A DNA stretch of 64,000 nt from Blastomyces gilchristii SLH14081 (Eukaryota; Ascomycota; Eurotiomycetes; Onygenales; Ajellomycetaceae): contig NW_003101676.1 of NCBI RefSeq assembly GCF_000003855.2, positions 577,531 to 641,530 on the forward strand, in the 5' to 3' direction. A model generated the notes under the pieces. The model did not search any database. It was not told the DNA's origin and saw only the letters and a list, made by a program, of their open reading frames with translations. The position numbers were made by a program, and so were the translations under genes. This document shows positions 12,264 through 24,070 of the stretch, in pieces; position 1 is the stretch's first letter; each line of letters starts with the position of its first letter.

Positions 12264-13330
12264 ATGTCTAATGATAATATGAGAGAACTCTCAAGCACAA
12301 GTATAGAGACAATATCACAGTGGCTCTGAGCAATGTTGAAATTATAACAGCAACAGATAGCAGACATGTATATAACTCAACAACTTCAATATAAAGAGAT
12401 TCAATAATTAACTCACACAATTTCAATATCTATAGAATTGAATACAAAAGTGCTGAAAGAATGCTTAAGTGCTTCTATATATTTCAATGCTTCTGATCTC
12501 ACTCTCTACTCATCATAAAGAATGAAAATGCTTGTGAAACTGAGTGTAGATGAAGATTTCATCAGTTCATAAATTAATCAAGATTGATATATCAATGAAT
12601 GATTGAAAGATCATGTGAAACAGAAGTTTCATTCATGAATGAAAGTATATGAACTAGTGTTGTAAATGTCTGATAATATTATCAAATATCTTGATATTTT
12701 GTTCTGAGACACTGCTATACAATAGAAAGTATTAGATTCATTATAGAGTACTTAACAGAGAAACACTTCTCTTATAACATTCATTTCTGATTTCAATATC
12801 AAGATTCTAGAAGCAGATAATCAATCTTGAGAGAATTGAATAAAGATTAGCATACTCAAGAAGACATTGACTTTCAAACTCTTACAGATTCTTGTAAGTA
12901 TAGACAAAGATCAGACTTATAAAGACTTCTGTACACAGCTCTGAACATTGAACAATCATCTTATCAAGCTTAAGAGTATACAGAACAGTGGCAGAAGACA
13001 TTACATCTCAGTCACTTATACACTCACACTGAAGAACAATGATGCAGAGGCTATGAACTGAATAGATTCAAATATCTATATATAAGCAAAAGTTTCTGTC
13101 ATTTGAAGAGGCTTCTGAGTCCCTGGGATCACTCTTGAAGAAGTCACTGATTGATATTAACATGAAGTGTGCATCAACTGTAACTGATCAGAACATATTG
13201 CTTTCAACTGCTGATCAATCTATGTATCTTCACACTTAAGAGAAAGATCAGTGCCTGTTCATATCAATCACATTAGATTAGAGAAAGATTCAGAGAATAA
13301 CTATGAGAATGTCTCAGTGAAACAGAGAAA
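12264..13330 (+). pseudogene. E2 gag
   Basis: Begins MSNDNMREL at 12264 and matches E1 and E3 gag. It contains a capsid-like helical region and the zinc knuckle at 13170-13211, C-I-N-C-N-stop-S-E-H-I-A-F-N-C, in which the TGA sits where E1 has TAA; the simplest ancestor is TGG (Trp). The 3' limit is approximate. Confidence 0.7.
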
Positions 13331-16300
13331 AGATTAACTTCTGTTCAAATTTATAAACAGAAGCTTAAAGAGATCAGATAACAATAATTTAAAGAGAAGA
13401 TAATAATAAATGCAATTCTTGTATCTACTGTGATTGATAATATATATAATATAAAAGTCATGATAGACAGCAGTCTATGTCACTATACAATGATAAAATC
13501 TTCAGTTGTAAGATATTATAATCTTCAGTGTATCTCTTTATTAAAACTCTGACTTCTTACAGAATTTAATGATCTGAAAGATGTTTATACTTATTATATA
13601 GTAAAACTATACATAGATGTGAGAGAACATCAATATGAAGATGTCTATATATATGAAGTTAATAATCTCAATTATAATCTTATATTAGAACTTATCTAAC
13701 TATCTGAACAAGGCATCTTACTGAATACTTGAAACAGAAGCTTGATATTCTCTAATGATAATAGAATTCATGAAGATAATATTCACAAGACTATAAATCT
13801 TACACAGATGTCTGTCAACACTTATAAAATACTCTGAAAAAGAAGTCATTATTAAAATCACTGACAGAGTCACTGATAAGTTCACTAATAGTAGAATTAT
13901 ATATCAATCTATTTCATCAGTCTGATTAATATTGAAAAGACTCTAGAAAAGTTATCTTATATTACAATAATAGATTCTTGTACAAAACTCTCTTAATAAT
14001 ATCATGAATGTCTAAATATCTTTTAATAAGATAATATTACAAATATATCTCTCTTATGAGATTCTGAAGTGAATCACAGTATCAAGTTAGAGAAAAAGAA
14101 TGACAAGAATTATGAACTGTCATGAGACTCTCTTTATAACATGTTCTAAGATGAACTTCTTCTTCTTTGAAAGACACTCAATAATCTATTGAATAAAGAA
14201 TTCATACATATTAGTAACTCTTTCACTGCAGCCTCTATTCTCTTTGTAAAGAAATCAGATAAAGAACTCTGATTCTGTGTCAACTACTGAGATCTGAACA
14301 GATTAATAAAGAAAGATTGATATTTGTTATCTCTCATTAATGAAACTCTAGCATGGATTGAGCAAGCTTAATAATTTATAAAACTAGATATCATCACTGT
14401 ATTTCATAAGATTTGTATCACTGAAGAAGATGAATGACTTACAGCATTTCAAACATATTATAATCTCTTTGAATGAATAGTCACACTCTTTGAACTGACT
14501 AACATTCTCAGTACATTTCAGAGGTATATCAACTGAGTACTCTGAGATTTTCTTAATAAGTTTGTATCTGCTTATCTAGATGACATTCTCATCTTCATCA
14601 ATGAATTCAGAAAAGAATATCAAGAATATGTATAAAAGATATTATAACAGCTATAAGAAGCAGAACTATCAATAGATATTGATAAATGTGATTTTAAAGT
14701 CAAGAGTATCAAGTATCTGAGTTTTATTATAGAAGCTGATAAGAAAATTTGAATAAATTCTGAGAAAGTCTCTATCATTCTTGAATGAAAAGCTCTGTAT
14801 ACTGTGAAAGATATACAAAGCTTCATTGAATTTACTAACTTCTATCAGTGATTTATATAAAACTTCTCAAATATCATGAGATCACTTACAGATCTCACTA
14901 AGAAAGACTCAGTATTTCAATAATCAGTGAACACTGAAGCTGTATTTTCACAGATGAAGAAGATATTCATTAATATCTCTCTATCAATAATATTTGATTC
15001 TGATTATAAAACAGTTATTGAAGCTGATTTCTCTGACTATATAATAGAAGAAGTGATATTATAATATAATGATAAAGATGTTCTATAATTATGTATCTTC
15101 ATGTCTAAGAAACTGAGTCTCACTGAATGCAATTATGAGATCTATGATAGGAAACTTCTCACAATTGTATACTATTTAGAAGAATGAGACTCTGAACTCT
15201 GAAATATCTCTGAATTTGAGATAGTCATAGATTATAAGAATCTTAAATACTTTATAACTATTTACAAACTTACTGAATAATAGATGCAATGATCTGAGTT
15301 CTTAAGTCACTTTTATTTTACAATACACTACTGTTCTGACAGTCAGAACTTGATGACAGATGCTCTCTTATAATGAGAGTAGAATATATTATCTGATGTA
15401 ACAGATACTCACTGAATAAATCAAGAGTATCAGCGCTTGAATCTGAAGATTCTAGTTAATCAAGATGAAATAGCTCACAGCACTATACATGCTTCTCTAA
15501 TTAGAACTGTCACTGATATCTCAACTTCTTCTGAACCTATATTAGATGAGCTATAACATACAGCAGCTTAAACTGATGAACTTCTCTAAGCACTCACTGA
15601 AGCAGTATAACAAGAAGTATCTCAATTTCTCTCAGAATTATGTGTAAGAATCAACATTTCAGAATATTCAATCAATGATAATAATGCTCTATAATTTCAT
15701 GAATAATACTGAGTCTCTCACTCTGAATTCTTATACATCTGAATAATACAAGAGATGCATAATTTATATATAACTAATTATTCAGGCTGTGAACAACTGT
15801 ATAGAATGATCTTCTGAGAGTTCTATTAACCTGAGATATTAAATAGTATCAGATGCTTTATCTGAAACTGCAATCACTGTTCTTTCATTATCTTATAAAA
15901 GAACTGTAGAAAAGATCTACTAAAATCACTTAATATTTCTGATAGAATCTAATGAGATGTAGTAATTGACTTTACTATCAATCTATCTGAGAATAAGAAT
16001 TGTAGAAACATTCTAATCATTGTGAATTAATTGAGTAAGAATGTAATATTGAAATCTTATAATAAGATGAATACTGAATAAGTCACTGAAGCTTTTCTAT
16101 AGAGTCTGTTCTATCAGATATATGAATTACTGAGATTCATAGTATCAGATCAGAGCTGTTAATTTATAAGCACTTTCTGAACTAGAATCTATCAAGTTCT
16201 CAAGATTACATATTATCTGTTAACTATCTATCATTTTAAGACTGATGATGCATCAGAACAGACAATCAGATATAAAGAATTATCTTTATAAGTTCTGTAA

Positions 16301-16640
16301 TTACTTATAAGATGATTAATATTCATTTTCTTCTACATATAGAGATCACTATCAACAGTCAAGATGCTGTTTCAACAGATATAAGCTCATTCTTTCTTAT
16401 ACACAGATACTACATGAAAGTGTTAAATCTTCTAGAGATTACACAGTTCACACTGAATCTCTGCAGTTCAATTCAGATCACTGATAATATAGTAATAAAG
16501 CTCTGAGATGTCTGTGATTGAGCAGAGGTCTTTATAACAACTGTGAAACAAGATTAAGAGAATTAAATCAATATTTATCAAGATCTCACTGAATAATATA
16601 AGATAGAAGATCTGATATAATTGAATCTTAAGAATATACA

Positions 16641-16731
16641 TTGCCCCGGTGGCCGAATGGTTAATGCGGCCACCCGGTAGCACCTTGGCGTGGGAAACCA
16701 AGGCGCGTGGGTTCGAAACCCGCAGGGGATA
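16641..16731 (+). tRNA. tRNA-like SINE head (pol III promoter)
   Basis: Internal A and B boxes are intact and correctly ordered 50 bases apart. A GCCG/CGGC D-stem and a GTGGG/CCCGC T-stem around TTCGAAA can be drawn; only CCCC/GGGG of the acceptor stem pairs. The loop CGTGGGAAA resembles a Ser-type anticodon loop with extra bases. It most likely serves as a pol III promoter, not as a tRNA. Confidence 0.65.
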
Positions 16732-16994
16732 CATTAAATCCGGAACTCAAGCACCTCAGGTTCCTAATAAATACAGAGGTGTACAAATCGCTCCAATGAA
16801 TTGCTCTATGTTCCTGGGCTGGGAAGTTATTATCGCATGTATCTAATTGTCACTTCTTTGTATTTTCCTATGTTCTTGTTATCTTGGCGTGGTCTCAACA
16901 CCTGTATTTCCTCCTGTATAACCAACACTTGACCTGTATTTAACATCACGCAAGGACTCATCATAAGCTCCGCTTGCATATGAGTATAATGGAA

Positions 16995-17027
<33 letters not shown>
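16641..17027 (+). mobile_element. Young tRNA-derived SINE with (TAA)n tail
   Basis: A 387-bp insert bounded by a perfect 13-bp duplication TTAAGAATATACA (16628-16640, 17028-17040). Undisturbed Gypsy sequence at about 45627-45639 (E3) shows the empty site. The head is tRNA-like, with A box TGGCCGAATGG (16650-16660), B box GGTTCGAAACC (16710-16720) and a CCTTGG/CCAAGG stem. The tail ends in a nested hairpin (ACTCAT, AAGC / GCTT, ATGAGT; 16959-16985), then TATAATGGAAGAA and (TAA)n. The LINE ends TATAATTGAAGAA(TAA)n, so the LINE probably mobilised it. Base composition is balanced and CpG-containing, unlike everything around it: it escaped the mutation process through youth or shortness. The reading frames seen here are incidental. 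Confidence 0.9.
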
Positions 17028-17028
<1 letters not shown>

Positions 17029-17419
17029 TAAGAATATACAAATCACACATTCATCTCATACACTAGATTACTGCTATATTAGATATGAAGTGATAGAAGT
17101 TCTAGATAGTTATAACTACTATCTTAACATATTATCAGAGATTTATAATGTATTTTATATAAGCTTACTCTGCTGTGCTATCACTGATTCATTCTCTTCT
17201 CAGCTGACTTCTGACTAACAGTCACCAGATATCATAGAAGAAGATAATGAGCTTGAGTGAGAGATTGAGAATATTCTTGATAAGAGATCTCACAGCCGCA
17301 GTCAGTAATATCTCATGAAATGAGTCAGCTACAATTAACTAATCTGAACTCTGAGTTCTGTGTTATCTGAAACAGCAGCTCTTGACTGATAAGAACTGCT
17401 TCTGAAAGAGAGGAACTAA

Positions 17420-17752
17420 TGTAATGAGCTGCACCTGATCAATTATATAGACTATTTCATTACACTTCATAGATTCTTTCATTTCTGATCACTGATTCTC
17501 AGCTGCTATGAACGCGCGTAACATACACTTCAATTCTCAGCCATTTTCAATCATCAATTCTCAGCTGCTACAAACATGTGTATATTCTTCTGCTCTGAAG
17601 CTTCACTGTGTACACCATCACATATGTGTATAAATATTCATCTCAATCACTGATTCTCACACTTTCTCTTTCTTTCCTTCTTTAACATTTTTATCTTTGT
17701 TATATAAGACCTATCAATATTATACTGATCTATTCGGCGTAGGCCTCTTACA
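17420..17752 (+). repeat. E2 3' LTR
   Basis: 333 bp. The inner (left) end is mutated (TGTAATGAGCTGCACCTGATC), and the outer (right) end is spared (ATTCGGCGTAGGCCTCTTACA). Confidence 0.9.
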
Positions 17753-17915
17753 CTGAGCTGGAATTTTCTGATTTTATATATCTGAAATTGATAAATGTAT
17801 AATAGTTAACTCTATAGATATTAGAAAAACTCTGAGAACTAAAAGTTCTCAGGTAAATATTATAGTCTCTGACTGTATACATCTATAATTAAAGAATAAT
17901 AATAATAATAATAAT
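17753..17915 (+). mobile_element. LINE 3' UTR and (TAA)n, L2 part 3
   Basis: Completes L2: starts at the CTGAG duplication, contains the 3' hairpin CTGAGAAC/GTTCTCAG and ends in (TAA)n at 17894-17915. The right target duplication of the tRNA-headed retrocopy follows. Confidence 0.85.
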
Positions 17916-18094
17916 GTCTTTATTCTTGAATAGATATACAGTGTATATTGCAAATAAAATAAGTGAGATTGAAGATTCTTGCAGTACTTCTATTTTTATC
18001 TCAGTCTTATTTCATTTTATCAAAGAATAGTTGTATCATTCTTTTAGATATAAAACAGTTAACTTATTTTATTAGAGAAAGTGACAGTTTTAAC
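17916..18094 (-). pseudogene. LINE ORF2 fragment L3, part 1
   Basis: Resumes the LINE broken at 4491, in the RT region (reverse complement of about 52640-52815). It is interrupted by a MITE, with duplication GTTTTAAC at 18087-18094 and 18601-18608. Confidence 0.8.
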
Positions 18095-18600
18095 TAGACT
18101 AGCCGCTGAGATTATAAATTTCATATTTGATTCTATTTGGTCTGATCTCATACATTTCTTGGCGTGAATCCCGCTGGGACTAGTCATTAAAAAAACATGC
18201 AAAGTGACTATATATCAGATCTTAAAATAGAACCATGACTTGAAAAAAATGAGAAAGTGATTTTATTTAGTCTCATTTAGTCTCATTCTTGGCATAAAGT
18301 TACTATTTTTAGACATTTTAAAGTTTTTTTTAGACTATTTTTAATTTTTTTAAAAGTAATGCTTTTTGATAACACTCAAATAGGATTTAAAGTCATTTAA
18401 AGCAATAAAAATAATTTAAATTGAGAAGTGGAAATCATGATCTCATTTGAAAAATATGATAAGAGTAGACAGTAAGTCTCATTGAGACAGTATGAGACTA
18501 CTATCTAATGTTAAAACTATGTAATGAGATCAGTCAAACTGATAATAAGACTATCAAAAAATCTGGTTCTGGTTTCAGACACGGTCACACGGTCAGTCTA
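18095..18600 (+). mobile_element. hAT-type MITE, copy 1
   Basis: 506 bp, non-coding, bounded by TAGACT... and ...CAGTCTA, with a perfect 8-bp duplication GTTTTAAC. It has a T/A-rich core and direct echoes of a GGTCCCATTTGG-like motif near the left end. An 8-bp duplication points to hAT transposase acting in trans; no transposase gene is in the window. Confidence 0.9.
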
Positions 18601-20511
18601 GTTTTAACATCTTCAAAGTCTGAATCATCTTTGACTTTGAAACATGATTAAATGTATCTTTTGTATCAATAAAAACTGCAGTTGAGACCAGATCTTCATA
18701 CTTTGCTATTTAAAAGTTATAAACAACTGAGAGAACAGTGTCAATTGTCAAGTATTATTTTCTATCTCTCATTTATTCACTAAATAGAAGAGAATTACTA
18801 ATAAAGTATATAAAAAATAGTCTACTAGCTATTATATTTTCTGAAATCTTTTTCTGATAGTTTAATAAAGATATTACTCTATATAACTTAGAAATTGAAT
18901 CTTCTCTATTAAATTTTACAAGAATCACTTCAGTGACTTCTCTCCAGCATTCAGAATAATAATCATTTTTCAAGACATTGAAAAAGAGCTCAAAATATTT
19001 ATTCTTTAAGTGGAAATATGTATTTTGAATAATTAAGTGATTGATTGCATCAGGCTCTGCAGCAGTTTTAGTTCAACTTGAGAAGATAGCTGACTTTAAT
19101 TTATCTTGAATTCTTGTATAAGTTTAGATTATTCTTAGTTATTTTTATTAATATAGTTATAAAGTGATATATTCTCTTTCTGTGAATCTGAATCTAATAA
19201 GTTTTGAAAGAGAATTCTCATGAAAACTTGACATTTTTTCTCAAAAGAATTTGCTGTATATAATTCATTCTAAAACTCATATTCTAAGACTGGAAGTTTT
19301 GCTACACTTCTTGTTTTAGTATAGTTGAAAGTTTTAAAAACTTTCTTTTCTTATACTTCTTCACAAAATTTGTTTCAGCAGTCTGTTTTAGCTCTTTTAA
19401 TATCTGAAAAATATTCATTTCTGACAGTTTTGAACTCTTTATCAGATATTATATCATTCTTTCAATCTATTCTAGTAGTAGCTAATTGTTTTCTTTTACA
19501 TGTAATATTCTCATTTCATCAAGATTTGAAATACTTAGAAGACTTTTTCTTTGAAATATTATCTATAACACTTATTAGAATAATAGATGTAATAAACTTT
19601 ACTGTATTCTCAAGTATTTCATTTGAGATATCTTGACTGAGATTTCAATATAGCTCACTCTACTTTTCAGATTTTAACAGTTTTATACTTTCTTCAACTG
19701 CTTTTCAATCAGCTTTTTCAAAGTTATACTGATTAGAGAAAAGAGGATTTTCACTCATTTATTTTTCACTCAGTTCAATATTAAATTAAATAATCTCATG
19801 ATCTGATTCTGATATCTCATTTGAATTAATAAATCAGTTTACAAGTCTTTTTTCAATTAGATTTTATGATATGAAGATTAGATATATAATAGATTTTTAT
19901 TTCATATCTTTTCTACAGAATGTTTGTTGATCAGACTTGTTCACTAGATCTATTAAATGCTCAAAGATTTATTCAATCAGATTATCTACTCTTACTGCTC
20001 TTTTATATTCTGAATTTCATTAGAGATGATATGTATTGAAGTCTTCTATAATTATAGAGTTTCTTAACAGAGTTATGTTCAGAAATTCTCTATTAATTGT
20101 TCAGATATTATTATTTTTCTTCAATATCTTTTCATTATAGATATTTATAAGCTGTATAGTATTAAACTTATTCTCCTTATCTATAATATTACTCATTAGA
20201 ATATCAGAGTCAGATATAATATTAAATCTTAGATTGAATTAATATCTTGATCTCTTTCTTTCATAAATCACTACTCTTGACTTTATCTCAGTCTTTTGAG
20301 ATAGAAAGCAGTAGTAGCTTAAATGAGAGATAATATATTTTTGCTCAGTATTAAAATTCAGTTTCTGAAAAAGTATAAAATTAACTTTTTATTCAAATAC
20401 AATTTGAAGATAAGAATAAATGGAATTTGAGTTTCTTTTCACATTGTTTTGAATAAATATGATTTTTAAAGAGTTTTTAAACTTTTTTTATTATTTTTAT
20501 TATATATTCAT
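18601..20511 (-). pseudogene. LINE ORF2 N-terminal part (endonuclease, RT), L3
   Basis: The reverse complement of L5 ORF2 from its Met (here 20511) through endonuclease and the start of RT. Open segments are short (for example 18773-18973). Stops and Trp-to-TGA changes are frequent. The apparent + strand frame at 19325-19636 is a shadow. Confidence 0.75.
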
Positions 20512-20540
20512 ACTAAAACAGAGTAGAGATATAGTAGAAT

Positions 20541-21573
20541 CTAATCAGTATTATCAGATAGTTGATTATAACTATTTTAAAAAGTAGGAATTTCAACTGT
20601 TTGTATTATATCTAGTTTATTATCAGAGTCATTTCTCAATTCTCTAATCTTAACAGAAGTTTGAAGATTCAAATTCTATTTATATTTAAATGAAGAATTG
20701 AACTTTGAAGATTTAAATAGTTGAGAGTTTCTTCTTTTTAATCTTACAGTTGTAGATTTACTGACTTGACTATTCTCTTCAGTTTTAAATTGACTTTGAG
20801 CTTCATCTTTTCTTCAGTTCTTTTGAGTTCTTGAAGTAAATATAGATTCTTTTGAGCTAGATACATGTTTTTCTTTACAATTAGAGCATTTAAGCAGAGT
20901 GTATTAATATATTTCATCTCTTTTTAAGCATATTTCATATTTATGCTTACTAGTTTTGTGATCTCTAGCACAAAATACACATTTTGAGTCTCTAAAATAA
21001 GAGATTACAAAGTGTTCATATCTTTGACAGTTTGAACACTGTGTTTGAGCTTTGAGATTAATTCTTGAGTCTTTGTATTCATGAACTCTCATTTTTAAAT
21101 CTGTCACTCTTACTTCAGAGATCTTTGATTATTTAAGTGTTTTTATATATACTAGAACAGAGACATTTCTTCTGCTTTATCTAAACTCAATTGAATTTAA
21201 TTATACAGACTCTTTTCTCAGTTGAATAGAATTGTATTCTTCTAATTTATTTTTAAGAAGTAGTATTTCTTCTTCATAGTTAAAAATTTCAACTGAAATA
21301 TCATGAAAAATGAATTTGTTTCACTTCTCATCTCTCTCAGATAGAATTATTGTGTTTAACAAAGATTTTACTGCTGATTTTCAGAGATTCTCATTCTGAA
21401 TAAGAAATTCCACAATGAATTCAGACATTGTAGTCAGAATAATGAAGTTTTCAAAGAAGAATAACTCAATTGAGACTATAACTGATTTTTGAACTTCAAT
21501 ATCAGTCATTAACTGAGAAAAGAACTGCTGATTAATTTCATTTCTAATTCTGAAAATGAGATTTGAGTTTAGC
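20541..21573 (-). pseudogene. LINE ORF1 3' part with zinc knuckles, L3
   Basis: Equivalent to L5 ORF1 from about codon 200 to its stop (TAG at 20541-20543). The knuckle region at 20904-21107 keeps CSNCQRYEHF and CVFCARDHKTSKHKYEIC. ORF1 proteins bind LINE RNA. It is truncated at 21573 by the RLG-2 element that follows. Confidence 0.8.
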
Positions 21574-21739
21574 TGTGATTCGGAAGAATGTACGACCGCC
21601 GGATAATAACGCGGCCGCTTTCAAACACGCTTACGAATGTAAAGAGGCCCTAGCGGCCACTAATTAATTTAGATAACATATATAAGAAACCGACGTATAC
21701 CTGTAATTGTATACTAGCTCAAGCAACCTTTGAATCACA
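21574..21739 (+). repeat. RLG-2 5' LTR (copy C)
   Basis: 166 bp, TGTGATTCGG...AATCACA. The outer (left) side keeps ACGACCGCCGG and AACGCGGCCGC; the inner (right) side is depleted of CpG. Confidence 0.9.
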
Positions 21740-21748
21740 TCTGATAGT

Positions 21749-23367
21749 ATGTCTAAAAACTGGTAAGAAGTGCAGGCTTCTTCAGAGCATGATAATTCTA
21801 TCTACAAAGTAATTTGTAGTTATCATGTCAGAGTAGTTCTAAATATCTCAAAAGATAGTATACAAAGAAGTGATGAGTGAAAGAGTGTTCAATTAATACT
21901 GCTCTACTTATTAAGAGAAAACTTCACACTCAGACAAATGTTATATATGCAAATACATGAGATGTGAGAAAGAGAATGTGAGTAGTGAATCAGATTCAAA
22001 GAAGATCACTCTCTATTCAGAAGAATAAAAGAGTGATAATCACTATCAGAGTTGTATAATAATAACAGAAAACAGAAATTAGAAATCATATAATAATGTA
22101 AGAATATAATAATATAATGATAGATATTATACAATCAATGAGAAATCACTGAAATGAATATCTTCCCTAGTTAATATAAATAACATTCTTCTCTACTATC
22201 TGAACTGAAAGATATACAGAACCTCTCAGAGAGTTTACTTAAAGCAGTAAGAAAAGTAGTCAAGACTATCAAATTAGAAGTAAAACTCTGTACATATATG
22301 AGAATTCTAAACAAGATTAAGACCTTGCATACACAGTGAGATCAAGATAAAAGTCAAGCAATAAATGATATTCACTGCAGATCAAGCATTCACTATAAAG
22401 AGCTTCACTGACATAATCATCACTATTAATAAGAATAGAAAAAATCAGGTTGTAGATCTGTAACAGAAGATTAAATACTTACACAGACAGATAACTGCAC
22501 TGAATCTGAAGATCTCATCACAATCATTTATAATCTCTTTGAAAGTATACACATCATCTGAGGCTGCTGCATAGAATGAGAATCTGAGTATAAAGTATAT
22601 CAAGTCAGAAGATCTGTTAGAGTTATCAAGCTTTAATAATACCTGAAAAAATAATGCTGTAATCAGCTGACTAAGTCAGATATAATCATGTTATCAGATT
22701 GAACATAAACTTACAGACAGACAGTTAACAGAATTTTAACAAGTCTTAAGATCTGTCATATTTCTATGCAGAAAAGTGAAGTTATTATAAATAACTAATA
22801 AAAAGATAAATCTCACAGATCTGAAGTAATATTCAATCTTATAAATATGAAATGAGTTTTTCAAATAAATCTTACACAACTTTGAGAAAGTAAATATGTG
22901 AGATAAGTGTTATAAATACTTCACTGAGTATAGATAAGTGAGTGATCTTACATCATACTTCACACACTTTAGCTTATACTATCTCATGTTGAATAAAGAG
23001 CTTTTAATATCTTTTTATTTATAGATCTTTGTTTATAATCTTATATCTGAGTTAAGAGTGAAATGAAAATACTTAACCTTGCAATCAGATATAATAAAAA
23101 AAGAAGCATATAATTAATATTCTCATTGTACAGAAATAAGTAAGTCAATTATAATAGAAAATACTGTAATTAAGTATGTCTCAGTAGAGAATAAGTAATC
23201 AGACTTCTATAATACAAGTCATACACTCAGACACAATGAATCTAGATTTAAATGTCATTGTTAAAGCACTGAATTCTCTGAAAAAGAGATTCTCTGAGTG
23301 AAAATCTTGATATTATAAGTATTAAGCTTGCTTCAACTGTGAATACTAAAATCATGATACAAAGAAT
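21749..23367 (+). pseudogene. RLG-2 gag (copy C)
   Basis: The Met at 21749 lies only 9 bases after the LTR end and is conserved in B (Met at 31451, - strand): both begin MSKN. A C-x2-C-x4-H-x4-C knuckle (CFNC...H...C) starts at 23329; its last Cys codon falls at the B junction. Stops are frequent. The product would be a nucleocapsid/capsid protein. Confidence 0.7.
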
Positions 23368-23533
23368 TGTGATTAAAAGGTTGCTTGAGCCAGCCTACGA
23401 TTACAGACGTACGCTGGCTTCTTATATACTGTACACTAAATTAATTGATGACCGCTATGACCCCTTTACATTGTAAGCAAGTTCAGAAGTGGCTATGTTA
23501 TTATCTGATAATTGTACATTCTTCTGAACTACA
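23368..23533 (-). repeat. RLG-2 3' LTR (copy B)
   Basis: 166 bp. The outer (left) part keeps CCTACGATTACAGACGTACG; the inner (right) part has lost its CpGs (TCAGAAGTGGCTATG, against TCGGAAGCGGCCGCG in the 5' LTR). Confidence 0.9.
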
Positions 23534-24070
23534 TTCTCTCTCACCAGATTCAGTCACACTCATGTGATCATGATGTCTGTCCTAGCTTCATGCGGATTAG
23601 CATATCACTAGTGTTCACAATTGTGTGATCTATTCCTGATTCAGCTAGTATTCTGTGTACACTCTTATAAAGAAACTTTCACTATATTACATCACTCATT
23701 TACTAACTTTTCTCATTCTTCAATCATCTTCTTCATTATTATTATCATTAAATATTATCATTCTATTCAAGATTTCTGCTTCTTCTTCTGTTCAGCATCT
23801 TCTATTCATTTATCTATTACATTATACACATTTCTGGTAATGACTTCTTGTTCTCATAATAAGCATCATTGTAGTGCTCATACCAGGCAGTTCATTAGCA
23901 GTAAATGTAATACATTGTGAAATGTAATCAGAACTTGTTTTCTTCTAACAATTATCAGAACATATTATCATGAATGACACATCTTCTTTATCTTCTTATA
24001 CACTCTCAACTGTTTTTCTTCTCAGTGAGCTTTTAATCATGTTTTCTGACATGATTTTATGTGAACACAG

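Larger units (their letters stand above)
13380..17419 (+). pseudogene. E2 pol (protease to chromodomain), split by a SINE
   Basis: Protease VMIDSS at about 13460-13474; RT box YLDD intact at 14573-14584; RNase H near 15000-15190 (EADFSDY, NYEIYD); integrase around 15780-16300 (D-F-T; VSDQS); chromodomain-like tail near 17250-17330. A SINE interrupts the segment between integrase core and tail at 16641-17027. Stops throughout; no product expected. Confidence 0.8.
11600..17752 (+). mobile_element. Complete RLG-1 Gypsy element E2 with nested SINE
   Basis: LTRs of 333 bp at 11600-11932 and 17420-17752; 5-bp duplication CTGAG at 11595-11599 and 17753-17757. The order is gag (Met 12264), protease, RT, RNase H, integrase, chromodomain-like tail. 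Without the 387-bp SINE and its 13-bp duplication (16641-17040) it is about 5.75 kb, like E3. Purine-rich AAAGAGAGGAACTAA precedes the 3' LTR. It is heavily mutated, with stops throughout. Confidence 0.9.
21574..23367 (+). mobile_element. RLG-2 element, 5' half (copy C)
   Basis: 5' LTR (21574-21739) plus gag up to the zinc knuckle. It is interrupted by B and continues at 31628 (D). Joining C to D across a 4-bp GAAT overlap gives a gap-free match to the corresponding stretch of B, which proves the two halves were one element. Confidence 0.9.

Noticed and set aside
16641..16731. Functional tRNA gene
   Set aside because: The acceptor stem does not pair fully, the anticodon loop is oversized, and the sequence is the head of a unit with target duplications and a (TAA)n tail.
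16649..16846. Short reading frames over the SINE
   Set aside because: Both strands run through the tRNA-like head and Gypsy flank; explained by the SINE's composition.
17000..17027. Simple TAA microsatellite
   Set aside because: It is the LINE/SINE-type tail: the same (TAA)n ends each LINE copy at 2793, 17915 and 55094.
18095..18600. MITE as Tc1/mariner with TA target sites
   Set aside because: The termini begin and end with TA, but four loci show longer 8-bp duplications outside them, which fit hAT and not a TA dinucleotide.
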